This document shows, piece after piece, positions 46,255 through 57,060 of a stretch of DNA of 64,000 bases (position 1 is the first letter of the stretch; each line of letters starts with the position of its first letter). The notes below the pieces were generated by a model that saw nothing but the letters and a program-made list of their open reading frames with translations, did not search any database and was not told the DNA's origin. Where the stretch lies: positions 16,760,022 to 16,824,021 of the forward strand of contig NC_134465.1 in the NCBI RefSeq assembly GCF_047948215.1, read 5' to 3'. This DNA comes from Lycorma delicatula. Lineage: Eukaryota; Arthropoda; Insecta; Hemiptera; Fulgoridae. A program made the position numbers and the translations under genes.

Positions 46255-46715
46255 TACCGGCCAAGCGGGTATACTCCATCAATAGTACTCCCGCTCACCA
46301 CAAATAGCGCTAAGGTAGCACTGAGATACAGCTGCCATAGTCGTCTGCTATGTTTGTTTAACCTCCGGGTCCACCGTTAGGCACGGTTCAGAGGATGAGA
46401 TTAATGATTTATAGCGTGTATAAAAATGCCTTGGCTGATCGGGATTCGAACCCGGGACCTCCGGATGAAAGGAAGAGACGCTACCAGGAGGCTGGCCGTC
46501 TGCTTTGTTGTGACGTTCAAGTGACCGATAGATACAAATAACTAGATAATATTTAAAGTATAAAAAAGGATTTAAAGTGGCCGCTACTACCGCCACACAA
46601 ATACGGTATGCGCACGCGCTTTAGTTAGAATCATTGAATTAAATAAACAAAAAATATTATATTTAAATAAAGAGATAAATATTTTAAATTAAGTTTTTTG
46701 TGGGTGTGTGTGTAT
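46255..46715 (+). repeat. Repeat X, 3' half, split by a SINE
   Basis: It matches the second half of the 59.1-kb copy: GCGGGTATACTCC, AATAGTACTCCCGCTCACCA, AGCGCTAAGGTAGCACTGA, GTCGTCTGCTATG, then after the SINE GTGACGTTCAAGTGACC, GCCGCTACTACCGCCACAC, TACGGTATGCGCACGCGCTT and AGAATCATTGAATTAAATAA, ending in a GT-rich tract near 46700-46730. The 5' half is missing. Confidence 0.75.
46355..46496 (-). repeat. tRNA-headed SINE (family C) with 13-bp target-site duplication
   Basis: On the minus strand the head is reduced to GGTAGCGTCTCTTCCTTTCA then TCCGGAGGTCCCGGGTTCGA and ATCCC (a perfect B box), followed by the body and a short tail with CTCTGAACCGTGCC and GGAGGTTAAAC. It is flanked by CGTCTGCTATGTT (46342-46354) and CGTCTGCTTTGTT (46497-46509), one mismatch. 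The undisturbed sequence at 59.6 kb reads CGTCTGCTATGTTGTGAAGT, confirming the empty site. Family C is also at 25093-25247. Confidence 0.9.
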
Positions 46716-46739
46716 TTGTTTGTTTGTTTGTATGCCGTA

Positions 46740-48890
46740 CATCAGAAAAATGCCGGAAAAACACTATCATTTTGTTTGCCTTTTTTTTTTTATTGATAAT
46801 TTTGCCCTGAAACTTGTGATGTTACCACCCCATGGAGATTTATTTTAAGAATTTTTTAAAAATTATTCGAATTTTACAATTTTTTTACCGTTAAATATTT
46901 AATTTTTTAATATCTCGTTGATTTTTTTTTTAGTAAAGAAAGTTTAGTTATTAACGACACCATTACTTCTATTTTTTATTTATTAAAAAAAAAGAAGAAA
47001 ATTGTATAAAATATTAAAAAAACATTTTTATCTATAATTAATGGTGTAAATGTTGCATATTATAATTTGTCAAAAGAGAAACAACACGCAATCCAGTAAT
47101 TTTCGTTAATATTTTACGTAATTTAGAAATATAACTGTGTCGCTTATTTTACTTTAAAATAAATAAAAAAAATTTTAAATAAGTTTTACGGTATTTAAGA
47201 AATTCAAAAAAAAAATTGTTTAAAAGTGGAATTTATTAAATTTTACGCCTACCTTTGAATTTATATTTTATTTGATTATAAAGAAAGATTTTTTAGGTTT
47301 AATCCTCAGTCGTCGAGATCATTGCTTAAATTTTTTTAAAGAAAAAATTTCGGAAAGGAAAAGATTTGTTTGGAGTACAGGTGACAAAAAATTTTATTTT
47401 GATTTCTACTACATAGGTACGGTATAATGAAACAACAAAACGATTAAATGTTAAAACGATTCCATTTCAAATTAGTCTGTAATAATTATCGGCCTCTTCC
47501 TGATCAGCATATCCGGTAACACTTTATAATGGCAGCCAATTTACAAATTTTCAGTATGCACGAGTACAATCGAATAATATATTGAATTTGTTCGTTTACG
47601 CTTCATAAGTATAAAATATGCAGTATGAGATATCACATTATCTAAGCGTATCTCGGTTTTATATGAGCCATATGTAATGTTAATATTTTTGATTAATTAA
47701 ATTATATATGCATGCTCTTTTTTTAAAGGGTTATTGTAAAGTTTGATTCTCTTGCTGTTTGTGATACCTATGTATGTCATCCCCTTATATGTTAACGAAT
47801 GTACTTCCAGTCTGTACGTATTCATATTTAGTGCGATCATTACTGTTTAATTCACCATTTGTTAGCGTATCTTCTTTTTTCTGTTTTTTTTTTTAACGTT
47901 CTATGTGATCTCATCTATTCGGGTTGTTTTGAAAACGGCACGGTAACATTTTTTTCTAAAAATATTTTTAGTCTTTTTTTTTTTTTTTTAATGATTTCGA
48001 TTGATGTATCTTAATTTTACGTATTTTCTATATGCGGGGATAATTCTAATTTTGTTCTGTATTTTATATAGCAAATTTTCCGTAACCAAATGGGTTAACC
48101 GTTAACCACTGTCAGATTTTTTATGAGAAAAAACAACATATCTCCTAAAAGCCTATTAAAAAAAAAATTAAAATTTTCTATATTTTACCTGTTAAGTGTT
48201 TTTGAAAGTAAGTTATAAGCAAATCTTTAGTAGGTCAAAAACTTAGAACCTACGCAGTCGACATTTTAATTACACTTTTGTTTATATAAAATTATTTATG
48301 TTCGGTTTGGTCGATTAAAATGGCGTCATTGTTATCTATTTTTTACGGATTAATATTAACGTTAATAAATGTCTTTAATGATAATTTTAAAATTTCGTGT
48401 TAGTAAAATATTTATCGTACTTTCTACAAAGAAGTTGCCATCACAAACGTAATACTCAGTTCTGTGTATTTTTCTCGTAAACGACTAAATTTTAATTAAA
48501 TATGTATAAAAAATTTATTAAAAGTTTTGGCTGTAATTATTATTGTTTACTGATATTAATATAAATTAATGATAACAAAAATACAATAGAAACAAGAGAA
48601 TTCAAGTGATTAATCACAAACAAAAATAAAAGAGAATTGATCGACCGAATTTATCTTCCCGTAAAATTTTTATCGATCGTTATTTGCATGTTATATGAAA
48701 ATACATTACATTACTTTAAACACTTTTTTAATATTTAAACAACGGACTCGCATAAAAACAATATCTGTAAGGTAATTCAGTTAAAACGTTCAGTCGATTA
48801 AATAATAATTATGTTTATTTCTGTTTTACTTTAAAATTACAATTTTTGCCGTTTGCTTTGTTTCTTTTATTTTTCCGTCTACCGCTACAA
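46740..48890. other. AT-rich desert
   Basis: No recognised feature. Long A or T runs at 46780-46795, 46983-46995 and 47975-47990. Confidence 0.6.
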
Positions 48891-48892
48891 CA

Positions 48893-49450
48893 CTCGTAGC
48901 TGTATAAGACAAAATATTTTAATCGGTCCAGTTTGGGTATATGCGGTTTTCACCCGATGTATTTGACACAAGGAACCCGAAAAACCGGATGGAAATTTTC
49001 CGGATGTTAATGTTCGTATGTACGCGTGTATGTGTTCGGTGTCGCACTTATCTCACCGTGTAAGTTATATTATTGTTTCTATTATTATTAAATCGTATTC
49101 TTTTGTTTGAGATCATTGCAGTATTCCTGTAAGTATTTTTATTATGTTAGTCGATAGAATAATAGGTCTTTTTGAAACTATGCGGAACAGATGGTTTTTT
49201 AAATCACCTTATCTCTCCTACTGAACGATTTTGACTAAATTTTGTCAGTTTACTTCTATATATGGGGCGTTGATACCATTGCATTTTCAACTTAAAAGGT
49301 CAAGTAGGTGAGGCTGTAGACCAACGTTTTATTTGAATATCTTAAATGATATACTGCGTCAACAGTATACCTCTCCTGTCACCACAAGAAGCGCTAGTGT
49401 AGCACTGACGTGCTAAATGGTGTGTGTATGCTTCTGTAAGCCGCGTGACA
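48893..49450 (+). repeat. Repeat X, plus-strand partial copy
   Basis: It matches the 59.1-kb copy in the same orientation: TTTTAATCGGTCCAGTTTGG, TGCGGTTTTCACCCGATG, GGAACCCGAAAAACCGGATG, GTGTTCGGTGT, TTCTATATATGGGGCGTTGA, TTTTCAACTTAAAAGGTCAA, CACCACAAGAAGCGCTAGTG and TAGCACTGACGT. About 130 extra bases (about 49065-49200) interrupt it between two CTTATCTC phrases, possibly a small insertion with a duplicated site. It lies tail to tail with the next copy. Confidence 0.72.
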
Positions 49451-49681
49451 GGAATGTCCTACAACTGTGTTGTCAGCTTTTTTTAAATATTCGAACTTCT
49501 TAAATTTTTCTGTTTGCGATCGAGTCAATTATCTCGGAATTTTAATCTTTAAAGATTTTAGTTGCGATTTGTTTACCGGTAATTTAACTAATTTAACTTA
49601 CGCCTAACATAAAATAAATTTTATATTACGATTTCCATTTTGTTGTATTTAATAACTTTTCTTTAAAATCACAGAAGAACC

Positions 49682-50476
49682 AATACACACACTCACGCAC
49701 GCACACGTACAACTTAATTAAATATATTTATCTCTTTATTTAAATATAATATTCTTTTGTTTATTTATTTCAACGATTCTAACTAAAGCGCGCGTACATA
49801 CCGTATTTCATTCGCGCGAGTTTGGCGGTACTAGGGACCACTTTAAATACGTTTTTTACACTTTAAATATTATTCATTTATTTAATTCTACCGGTCACCT
49901 GTAACGTCACAACATAGTAGTCGACTGCAGTAGCTGTACGTCAGTGGTACACTGCCGCTGCTTGTGGTGAGAGGGGGTACTAATAATCAGTATCCCCACC
50001 TCATACGCTAGTTTATTTAGAGCATTTTTTGGGGTGGAGTTGCGATTTGACAAAAATCTTTTTTTGGAAATATTATTTTTTAATTGTGAATAATTGCGCC
50101 TAAGAAAAATAAGACCTTAATTAAGCGAGATATGAAGATACTGAGGATGACCTTGCTCCGCATCCTCAGCCCGTTGACCTTTTAAGTTGAAAATTTAATG
50201 GCATCAATACCCTATATATAGAAGTAATCTGACCGAGTTTGGTCAAAATCGGTCATGTAGTTTTGGGGATAAAACACATGTGTTTAAGGTGTAAAACACC
50301 TAATACACATATGTACATGCGAATATTTCCATCTGGTTTTTGTGCTTTTTCGGTTCCTTAGGTGCCAAAACGTAACGAACCGGTGAAAACCACATATGCC
50401 TAAATCGCGTCCATCACCGTGCTTTCCCTTCTTAATCTACAGCTCTGCTATTGCGCTAGACGAGAAAGTAATATGC
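49682..50476 (-). repeat. Repeat X, minus-strand full-length copy
   Basis: It runs from a CA-rich end (CACACACTCACGCACGCACA) through CATACCGTATTTCATTCGCG, CACCTGTAACGTCACAACAT, TTTATTTAGAGCATTTTTTG, AAGAAAAATAAGACCTTAAT, TATATATAGAAGTAATCTGA, TTGGTCAAAATCGGTCATGT and GTGAAAACCACATATGCC to GCGCTAGACGAGAAAGTAAT. It is the reverse of the copy at 59084-59812, without a nested SINE. Confidence 0.8.
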
Positions 50477-50670
50477 TTTAAATAAATGCTAGGATTATGT
50501 TTCAGGATTAACGGTAAAATTTCACGATTGATTCTACGTATCTATTAATAGGTTATTTGGTAAAAATAATTGTAGTCGAATGAATAATATAAATTTTAAA
50601 CATTTAATATCATTGAACTGCGGTAAATAGTTTAATTGTGAAAACAATATACACAGAATATTATTAAATA

Positions 50671-51244
50671 TGGAAACCGTTAAATAACTTTTCAGTCGTT
50701 AAATATACAAAAATAAAATTCAGAAAATATTCCTACCTCAAAATCGATTTACTTTTCGGTATGACACCGTTACATGGGGGTGTATCGTAGGCAACTTTCC
50801 AAACCAGATGTTGTAAAACATTAAACATCGTCCATTTGATTACGGTTGTTTTAATCTGAACTTTTAATGTTATTTTTTAGGTCGAAACTGCGAAGTTTTT
50901 CGATATCAATTTTTTTAGTTGCTCCTTTATGGGAGAGCTTTGGATTGTATCACTTTTGAAACTTGTAAAAAAAAAGATTACCCCCATTTTGGCTACGATG
51001 TCGGAGCCCGATGTTATTTTTGAAAAACAAAACAACTTTCTCGTTTTTCAATCATTTTACAGAGCATTCAGTGGACTTTAAAATGACGCCTCAAATCCTT
51101 GCTCTTTATCTTCTAGTCGCTCCCCTGTGATAGCTTAGGATATGGTATTATCACAATGAAAAATAAATTATTTCCATCTAGGGGCATTTTCTAAAATTTA
51201 ATTTTTCTACGTTTAATAGACGAAAAATTATTTAACGGTTTCCA
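50671..51244. mobile_element. MITE with long terminal inverted repeats and TA flanks
   Basis: The left end reads TGGAAACCGTTAAATAACTT then TTCAGTCGTTAAATATAC. The reverse complement of the right end reads TGGAAACCGTTAAATAATTT then TTCGTCTATTAAACGTAG. The similarity continues for about 65 bases with a few substitutions and indels. TA dinucleotides abut both ends (50669-50670 and 51245-51246). There is no open frame of note between them. The interior holds two similar segments (AGTTGCTCCTTTATGGGA and AGTCGCTCCCCTGTGATA), an internal tandem-like duplication. Its TA target and size fit a deletion derivative moved by a Tc1/mariner-type transposase, by inference. Confidence 0.82.
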
Positions 51245-51246
51245 TA

Positions 51247-52151
51247 CTTTACGGAGACTTTTTTAAACCGCAATTTTTGTCAAAATAATTTCACGGTAAA
51301 TATATTTTATTTTACGTAAATCTATTATTATATAGATATATTAAATAATTTTGTAGAACGCTATTACGATGTTCAAACGATCAGGATCTGCCGATAATAA
51401 TACAGTTCATCTATTTCACGTTCTTTCAAAAAAGCTTATTTTACGATATCATCCGAGTGTGTAAATCAATCGGATAAGCTAGACGATCGATTTACAATTA
51501 GAACAAAAAGAAAAGATAAAATAAAATAAAAGATTTAAAATGGAAAAGAATAAGAAGACGAGGTAAAAATAAAAGAATTATTCGAAAAACTACTCGATCG
51601 AAAACAAGGATGTAAAGAAAGCGGGTAAAATAAAATCTATTAGATTAGCAACAGTAGTCGGCATCCGGCACAGCTGCGTTAAATTAATTCATCTCAAGTA
51701 ATGCGATAACGTCGAAAACATTTCAGTTTAGTCAGCACAAAAAATGATAAAAATTATTGTCGATTAATTATCGAGTTTTATCAAGTATTGAGGTATTGCG
51801 GTGTATGTATTAAATAGTTTTATGTGATTTTTACTTCTACCGTTACATTCAAGGAAAGCACTCTTACAGTTTCATTTTCATTCTTCATCCTTTCAAACCT
51901 TTCCGTATTAGCACGTTAGAATTTTCAATATATGTCATAAACGTGCTTATTTTAAATCGCTTGAGAGTAATAAATTTGGAAACATATCTATATAGTATGC
52001 AAAATTTATTTATTTTTGATACTAAAAAATTACTGAACCGAATATCGCTTGATATTGTACTTTTTTTATTAATACGAGGACCGTTCTCGGCCTGAAAAAG
52101 AAATCAAGCTTTTTATAATTTTAACACTTCTTTTCAACGTAGCCGCTATAC
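51247..52151. other. AT-rich stretch, nothing recognised
   Basis: No coding-like frame and no tRNA or strong inverted repeat were seen between the two structured elements. Confidence 0.5.
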
Positions 52152-52460
52152 AATTCATGTCAAAATCCGTTATATGTCCATGCCGCTTCCGTTAGTTAGT
52201 TCTTAGATAGCGCCACTGAAATGCTATGTTGAAATAAGAAAATAAATAAGTGAAATTATAAATGTAATCTAAACAAACTTATCCTACGCTCGCTTCGCAC
52301 GCTAACCTTGACTAGCGAGCGAAGCGGGCGTAGGTTAAGTTTGGTTAGATTACAATTATAATTTCATTTATTTTCTTTTTTCAATATAACCTTTCGGCGG
52401 TGTCATCTAAGAACTAACGGAAGCGGTGTAGGCATAAAGAGCGATTTTGACCTAAAATTC
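52152..52460. repeat. Near-complete palindrome (fold-back element)
   Basis: The left arm (52152-52304) and right arm (52313-52460) are reverse complements along almost their whole length with scattered differences. At the centre CGCTTCGCACGCTA pairs with TAGCGAGCGAAGCG (one mismatch) around an 8-base loop at 52305-52312. Further out, TGTAATCTAAACAAACTTA matches TAAGTTTGGTTAGATTACA, then GAAATTATAA, AAGAAAATAAAT and CCGCTTCCGTTAGTT with their complements. No coding capacity. Either a fold-back MITE or an inverted duplication; the central 40 bases are GC-rich against an AT-rich background. Confidence 0.88.
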
Positions 52461-52464
52461 GATA

Positions 52465-54085
52465 ATTTATATTACGACTTTTCAACTTTTCATCTACCCG
52501 AAACAAATGTATAGGCGCATTTTCGTAGAAAAAGATTACTTTTTTCGGCCATATGTACACATTCAGCCTGAGTAGCACGCTTCAATCGATCCAGTCGTGA
52601 AGCATGATGACAATGGTCCTGCCGTTCAGGTAGTCTAAGAGCACCGCACCACGAAAATTGAAAAAAAAAAATTGTGGCCATGGTTTTTACAGCGGGGAAT
52701 CCATGTTTAATTCCCTGTTATATGAAACCTGGAAGAAACTCAGCGGAGTCGCATTTAAATAAATGTTAACATCCTTGAAAAGTGATCGATCGACTGTTAA
52801 TACACGCGACACAAATCGGACGGAGAGTTTTTTCATGCGCAAAACATCGTGTAAAATGTAGCGGTCATGTCTGTCGAATTGTTCCCCATCTCAGCAACCT
52901 CGCGTACCTAAATTTTCATTAGATGTATGTACATACGTCTAACGAAAATTTTTATACCTTTTTTAATGGTGGTTTTTTTGGGGGGACTGAGGGTCTCTTG
53001 AAATGTCAACATTTGAAAAAACCTCGATATTCCAAAATGTTGGACGATCGATGTGCTTTGTGTTTATAGTTATGCTACAATAAAGCTAAGAAGATGCGAT
53101 CGGAAATCTATATTTATATTAAACAAAAATACCAACAATTTGCTTATCTTTATGGACATACAATCCCTGTCCTAAGAAAATAAGGTTTATTGGAGGGGGA
53201 AGATCCTAAGCACACATTAAGAAAATATTTCTCCTGATAAATCTTCTTTGTGTTATTTTGCTTGCAGCGTTTGAAAACTAACATACTATACATGAAACTT
53301 CTAAGATCTCGAAATATATACTATTTTTCACTAATTAAAATTTTTCTATGAAGGTATAAAAATAAATCAGGTAAGCATTTCTAAAAAAAAATTAAATAAC
53401 GGTTTAATTTTGCGTATTTATTGATGTTTTTATTTAATAAAGTGCTAATTTTAATCACTTTTCATGTACGTTTCTTCGTCGTATCATTATCTGAAATCGT
53501 ACTCATGCGAACTATTTTATTTTTTTCAATCGGTTTCTTTCCTATATTTCCTGTACTGAACTAAAGACTTTCTTTGTTGTACATTACATTGATATTCCTT
53601 TGTTTATGAACTTAGTAATATATCCGCTATTTATATTTTTTTCAGAATTCGGGTATGTTTTTTGCCTGTGTGTTTTTTAGGTCTTTTTTTTTAGGAAAAG
53701 TAGCATAAATTAATGTGAATAATAATAAAAGAATGGTAAAACTAATGTAGCTGTAAATTTGAAATTTGTACGTTTACCTCCTAAAGTTATTTATATTGCT
53801 AAAAATTAATATTTTTCATCTATTTGTAAATTATTTAAAAAAAGAATAAAACTTTTTTCAAACCAAACTCGCATGGAAATTAAAATTCAATCTTAATATT
53901 TTTCAGAGGAATATTTACTTTAATCGTATAGTATTTATAATTAAATATTTAATTTATAAATTACGTAATTCCCTTAAAACCGTACCTAAATTACGTTAAT
54001 TTTGTATTTTTACCTCTTAATTTTGTTACGATAAAAATTTGAAATTCCCTACAGATAATAAAGTTTACTTGGGCTTTTCCCTTAA
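52465..54085. other. AT-rich stretch, nothing recognised
   Basis: The open frame at 52490-52681 (minus) has no motif I recognise. The rest is AT-rich. Confidence 0.5.
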
Positions 54086-54089
54086 GCCG

Positions 54090-54170
54090 AGTCGGCTTTT
54101 CATCCGGAGATCCCGGGTTGAATCTCTGTCAGACTTGCTAAAATTCCGTTTCCCAACCGCAAGCTTTAAT
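54090..54170 (+). repeat. SINE remnant, tRNA-like block (family C-like)
   Basis: GGCTTTTCATCCGGAGATCC then CGGGTTGAATCTCTGTCAG resembles the anticodon arm plus degenerate B box of family C (compare the minus strand of 46440-46490). Head and tail are lost. Confidence 0.5.
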
Positions 54171-54725
54171 TTTATGCGGTGAAATCAACAAGCCTAAGCA
54201 AACAAATTATACAGTAATAGTTAAAAAAGTACAGGTCATCCTTTTCATACACCGTTAAAAAATTGGTGAAGCAAAATAATCGTTACTGAACTCTTCGGAA
54301 TATTTCTAGCGCTAGAATTATGCCGATAATAAAATTCCATAAAATATATATTTCGAGATTTCTTTAAAAAAGAAAAAGATTTTAAGGGCTGTAAAGGTAT
54401 TTTGTATTTTCATTTTATACTCTGAAGGAGCTGGAAACGTTTAATTTGTTATTCCGTACGGTTAAGATTCTATAAATTTATTGATAAAAATTAGAAAGCT
54501 CTGATCGGCTATAATCGATTACTCCGTTTTCCGATTAATTAGAACGGTTATATTTAACCGAATTATACAGAATACTTTTAAGAAAAAATTAAAAGATACT
54601 TATTTTGATTAATAACTCCTGAACGGGAGAATAATGACAATAAAACAACACAACAGCATATTTAAGCTTAAAGATTCAGTATTTATTTACGTGTGTTTCT
54701 TTATTTTTTTTCGATTAATTCACCG
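54171..54725. other. AT-rich stretch, nothing recognised
   Basis: No feature seen. Confidence 0.5.
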
Positions 54726-54729
54726 CATA

Positions 54730-54830
54730 AGGTTAAGAGCATGTGAGTGAGAATATGGAATGGAAATTTTGTAGCGTATAAAAAAAATATCGTACCCGAC
54801 CCGGATTCGAAGTCGCAATGTTAACTGGCC
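54730..54830 (-). repeat. SINE remnant (family C-like), minus strand
   Basis: GTAGCGTATAAAAAAAATATCG and CCGACCCGGATTCGAA at 54772-54811 correspond to the minus-strand body and B box of family C (compare TATAGCGTGTATAAAAATGC and GGGATTCGAACCC at 46.4 kb), with heavy decay. Confidence 0.5.
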
Positions 54831-55312
54831 AAAATGTATATCCATAGCTTTACAAGTATCATGTTCATCATCATCATCGTCCTGTCCCTACAGATAAATC
54901 CTACGCCAATATCATCATTCCTTGCTACAAAGAATGGACATACGGCTCGATAAAACAATATTTTATCCTTTTCATCTTTATAAAAAGGATTTCTGCATCT
55001 ATCGTCTTTACATGCAGAAATATGGATACATCTTAATATCACATAATAAATGGATATTTTTTTCAATTTACACAATGTAATATATCATAACATATTTACC
55101 GCTTACTCTAAGTAATACGAGTATATAAAAAAAAATAATTTACATCGTTATCCTTAATTAATTTATAATGAATGAAAACGAGAAAAATTAATTTCCTGTT
55201 CTCCTAAGGATGCTGTAAACATTATTGTAATTGTATTTAAAATTACAAATAAATTTCGTACGGGATTTATGGTAATTTTAGCATGAAAAGGATATGTTTG
55301 TTGTGTCAGAAT
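54831..55312. other. AT-rich stretch, nothing recognised
   Basis: The minus-strand frame at 54821-55075 has no recognised motif. Confidence 0.5.
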
Positions 55313-55351
55313 AATTTATATATATATGTATGTATGTATATACATATACAC

Positions 55352-55395
<44 letters not shown>

Positions 55396-55400
55396 GTATA

Positions 55401-55437
<37 letters not shown>

Positions 55438-55443
55438 GTGTAC
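55313..55443. repeat. Compound (TA)n tract in palindromic arrangement
   Basis: TACACGTTTATATATA near 55346 opens a long (TA)n tract. It is interrupted once by AAACGTATATGCATATAT near 55391 and closes with TATATAAACGTGTA ending at 55443. The CACGTTTATA and TATAAACGTG borders are exact reverse complements, so the whole tract is self-complementary. Confidence 0.85.
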
Positions 55444-56435
55444 TGCCACAATGTTCATCTAAACAGCCCGATTAACGGATAAGACTTTAGCGTAATGTAG
55501 TAAAACGTAATTTTATTTTATTTCATGACAAAAGTAATAAGCGACTTCCTGGCATTCATAAGACGTGTAACATTTTAATACTTATTATATTATCCTTATC
55601 CTAGATTGTTGTAGCCCTAATAAATTCTGTGTTCATTACCTTCACACACACACAAACACACTTTCAAAGACCGCGTAGTGATAATATACTCTTTTAAAAA
55701 TCGTGACGTCCCTATTCCTTAAAAGGATATACGTATTTTTGAATGTAGTGATAAAAATGTAAGTTTTCATCTGCTATTAACAGTGGCAGTAGATTTTATT
55801 AAAACGAACAATTAATTGATGACTGATGAGAGGGGAATGTTAAACGCATCAATTTTGTGTACCCGTTTTTATTTTATTAACGATTATTTATTTACACATT
55901 TAATTACAGATGAAGGTAACAATCATCAGCCCAAATGTAGCTTCTTAACATTAAACGAATACATAGTTTCTGTTTAAAGTACCCGCAGAAAAAGTAATAT
56001 GTAAAAACAAATAGATTAAAAAAAAATTAATTAGAAATTTTTTTTTAAATAATAAAAATGTCAAGATGATCCACTTAAAGAAAAAAACCACAATCATCTC
56101 CTTCAATGCTTCCGAACACCCATGTCTGTACCTACAATATTACCGATAAACAGATCAACATTCCTGTTAATTAAGCTCAGAGTATTGGACATTTTAAGAG
56201 CAGAATTTAAATTTGGGAATTTACAAATTGCAAGGTATAGGATCAAGGAATAAAAAAACGAAAAACATTTACAACTAATTAACCTAGGCGCATAGAAATC
56301 TGTTTTTTTCCTACTCAGACAATCGATTAGATTATTAATAACCTTACACGGCATTAAAAATTGCAATAATTCGCGATTAAATTTAAGAGGTCTGATATTT
56401 AGCATAGCACATAACCGAGACGTAGAAACGTTATG
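55444..56435. other. AT-rich stretch, doubtful open frame
   Basis: The longest minus-strand frame in the window (56516-56103, 137 codons) lies mostly here. It starts at the end of the RTE-like relic (MAFWCGGKWP) and continues without a recognisable domain; Cys residues are scattered. I treat it as a chance frame or decayed LINE 3' region. A (CA)n-like run is near 55640-55660. Confidence 0.45.
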
Positions 56436-56790
56436 GGGACAAAAGTAATTATTAATCTTATTTATTATTCTTTCGTTTACAACACAAGGCCATTTACCGC
56501 CACACCAAAATGCCATTTTCCTCCATGAAACACATCTTCTACTAGGCCTCTCCTATCCATCGCTTCCACCCAATTTTCACAGGGACGATCTCTCTTCGTT
56601 CGTCTAGCTGGAATGTGCGACCAGACGGACGTCCAAGGTATGCTACTTTCCTCCGTTCGTCTCGCTTGACCGTACCAGGTGAATTTTTTTTTCGATTTTT
56701 TCAGCTAACAAAACCGTCCTGTCCGTCCTCCTCAAGATCTTATCGTTTCAAACTCGATCCTGAAATCGTTTCCTGAGCCTTCAGAGACCT
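56436..56790 (-). pseudogene. RTE-like LINE, C-terminal relic
   Basis: On the minus strand from about 56760: IRS, RRTDRTVLLAEKIEKK, then in another frame LTWYGQARRTEES, SIPWTSVWSHIPARRTKRDR, PCENWVEAMDRRGLVEDVFH and GGKW, HFGVAVNGLVL. The pattern LxWYGHVxRMEExRIPxxVL followed by a basic GRRxRGRPRxxWVEA block is the C-terminal end of many insect LINE proteins of the RTE/craniofacial-development-protein-2-like type. Stops and one frame change are present. The catalytic RT core is not seen. Bases 56800-57010 upstream are GC-rich but unrecognised. Confidence 0.6.
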
Positions 56791-57060
56791 ATCGGAACTC
56801 CTAATCCGTGTATGGGGCGGTCTTAGTTTACCGTACGGTTGATGCTCATCGGCGGAACGGTTCTTCCTCGATGCGGTTGTCGGCTGGAGCCGGATGATCA
56901 CTGTAAGGAAGGAAAGGAACCTCCCATAACCTGCGTCGGATCCGAAAATACGCCCGCGGAAAATACGACCGACGAAGCCCCCATCGGATGATGTTTTGCA
57001 CGCCCTTCGGATGGTTACGCTAATCTTATCTTAACCTTATACTTATAACTGGGAATTTCG
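56791..57060. other. GC-richer patch of unknown nature
   Basis: About 270 bases with many CG dinucleotides, unlike the AT-rich flanks. No motif could be read in the frames checked. It lies upstream of the RTE-like tail on its strand, so it may be a decayed part of that LINE. Confidence 0.4.

Noticed and set aside
46440..46490. tRNA gene candidate (perfect B box and anticodon-like arm on the minus strand)
   Set aside because: No acceptor stem or full A box; it is the head of a SINE with a target-site duplication.
56103..56516. 137-codon minus-strand frame, the longest in the window
   Set aside because: It begins at the end of the RTE-like tail and shows no known domain; I kept it only as a doubtful note, not as a gene.
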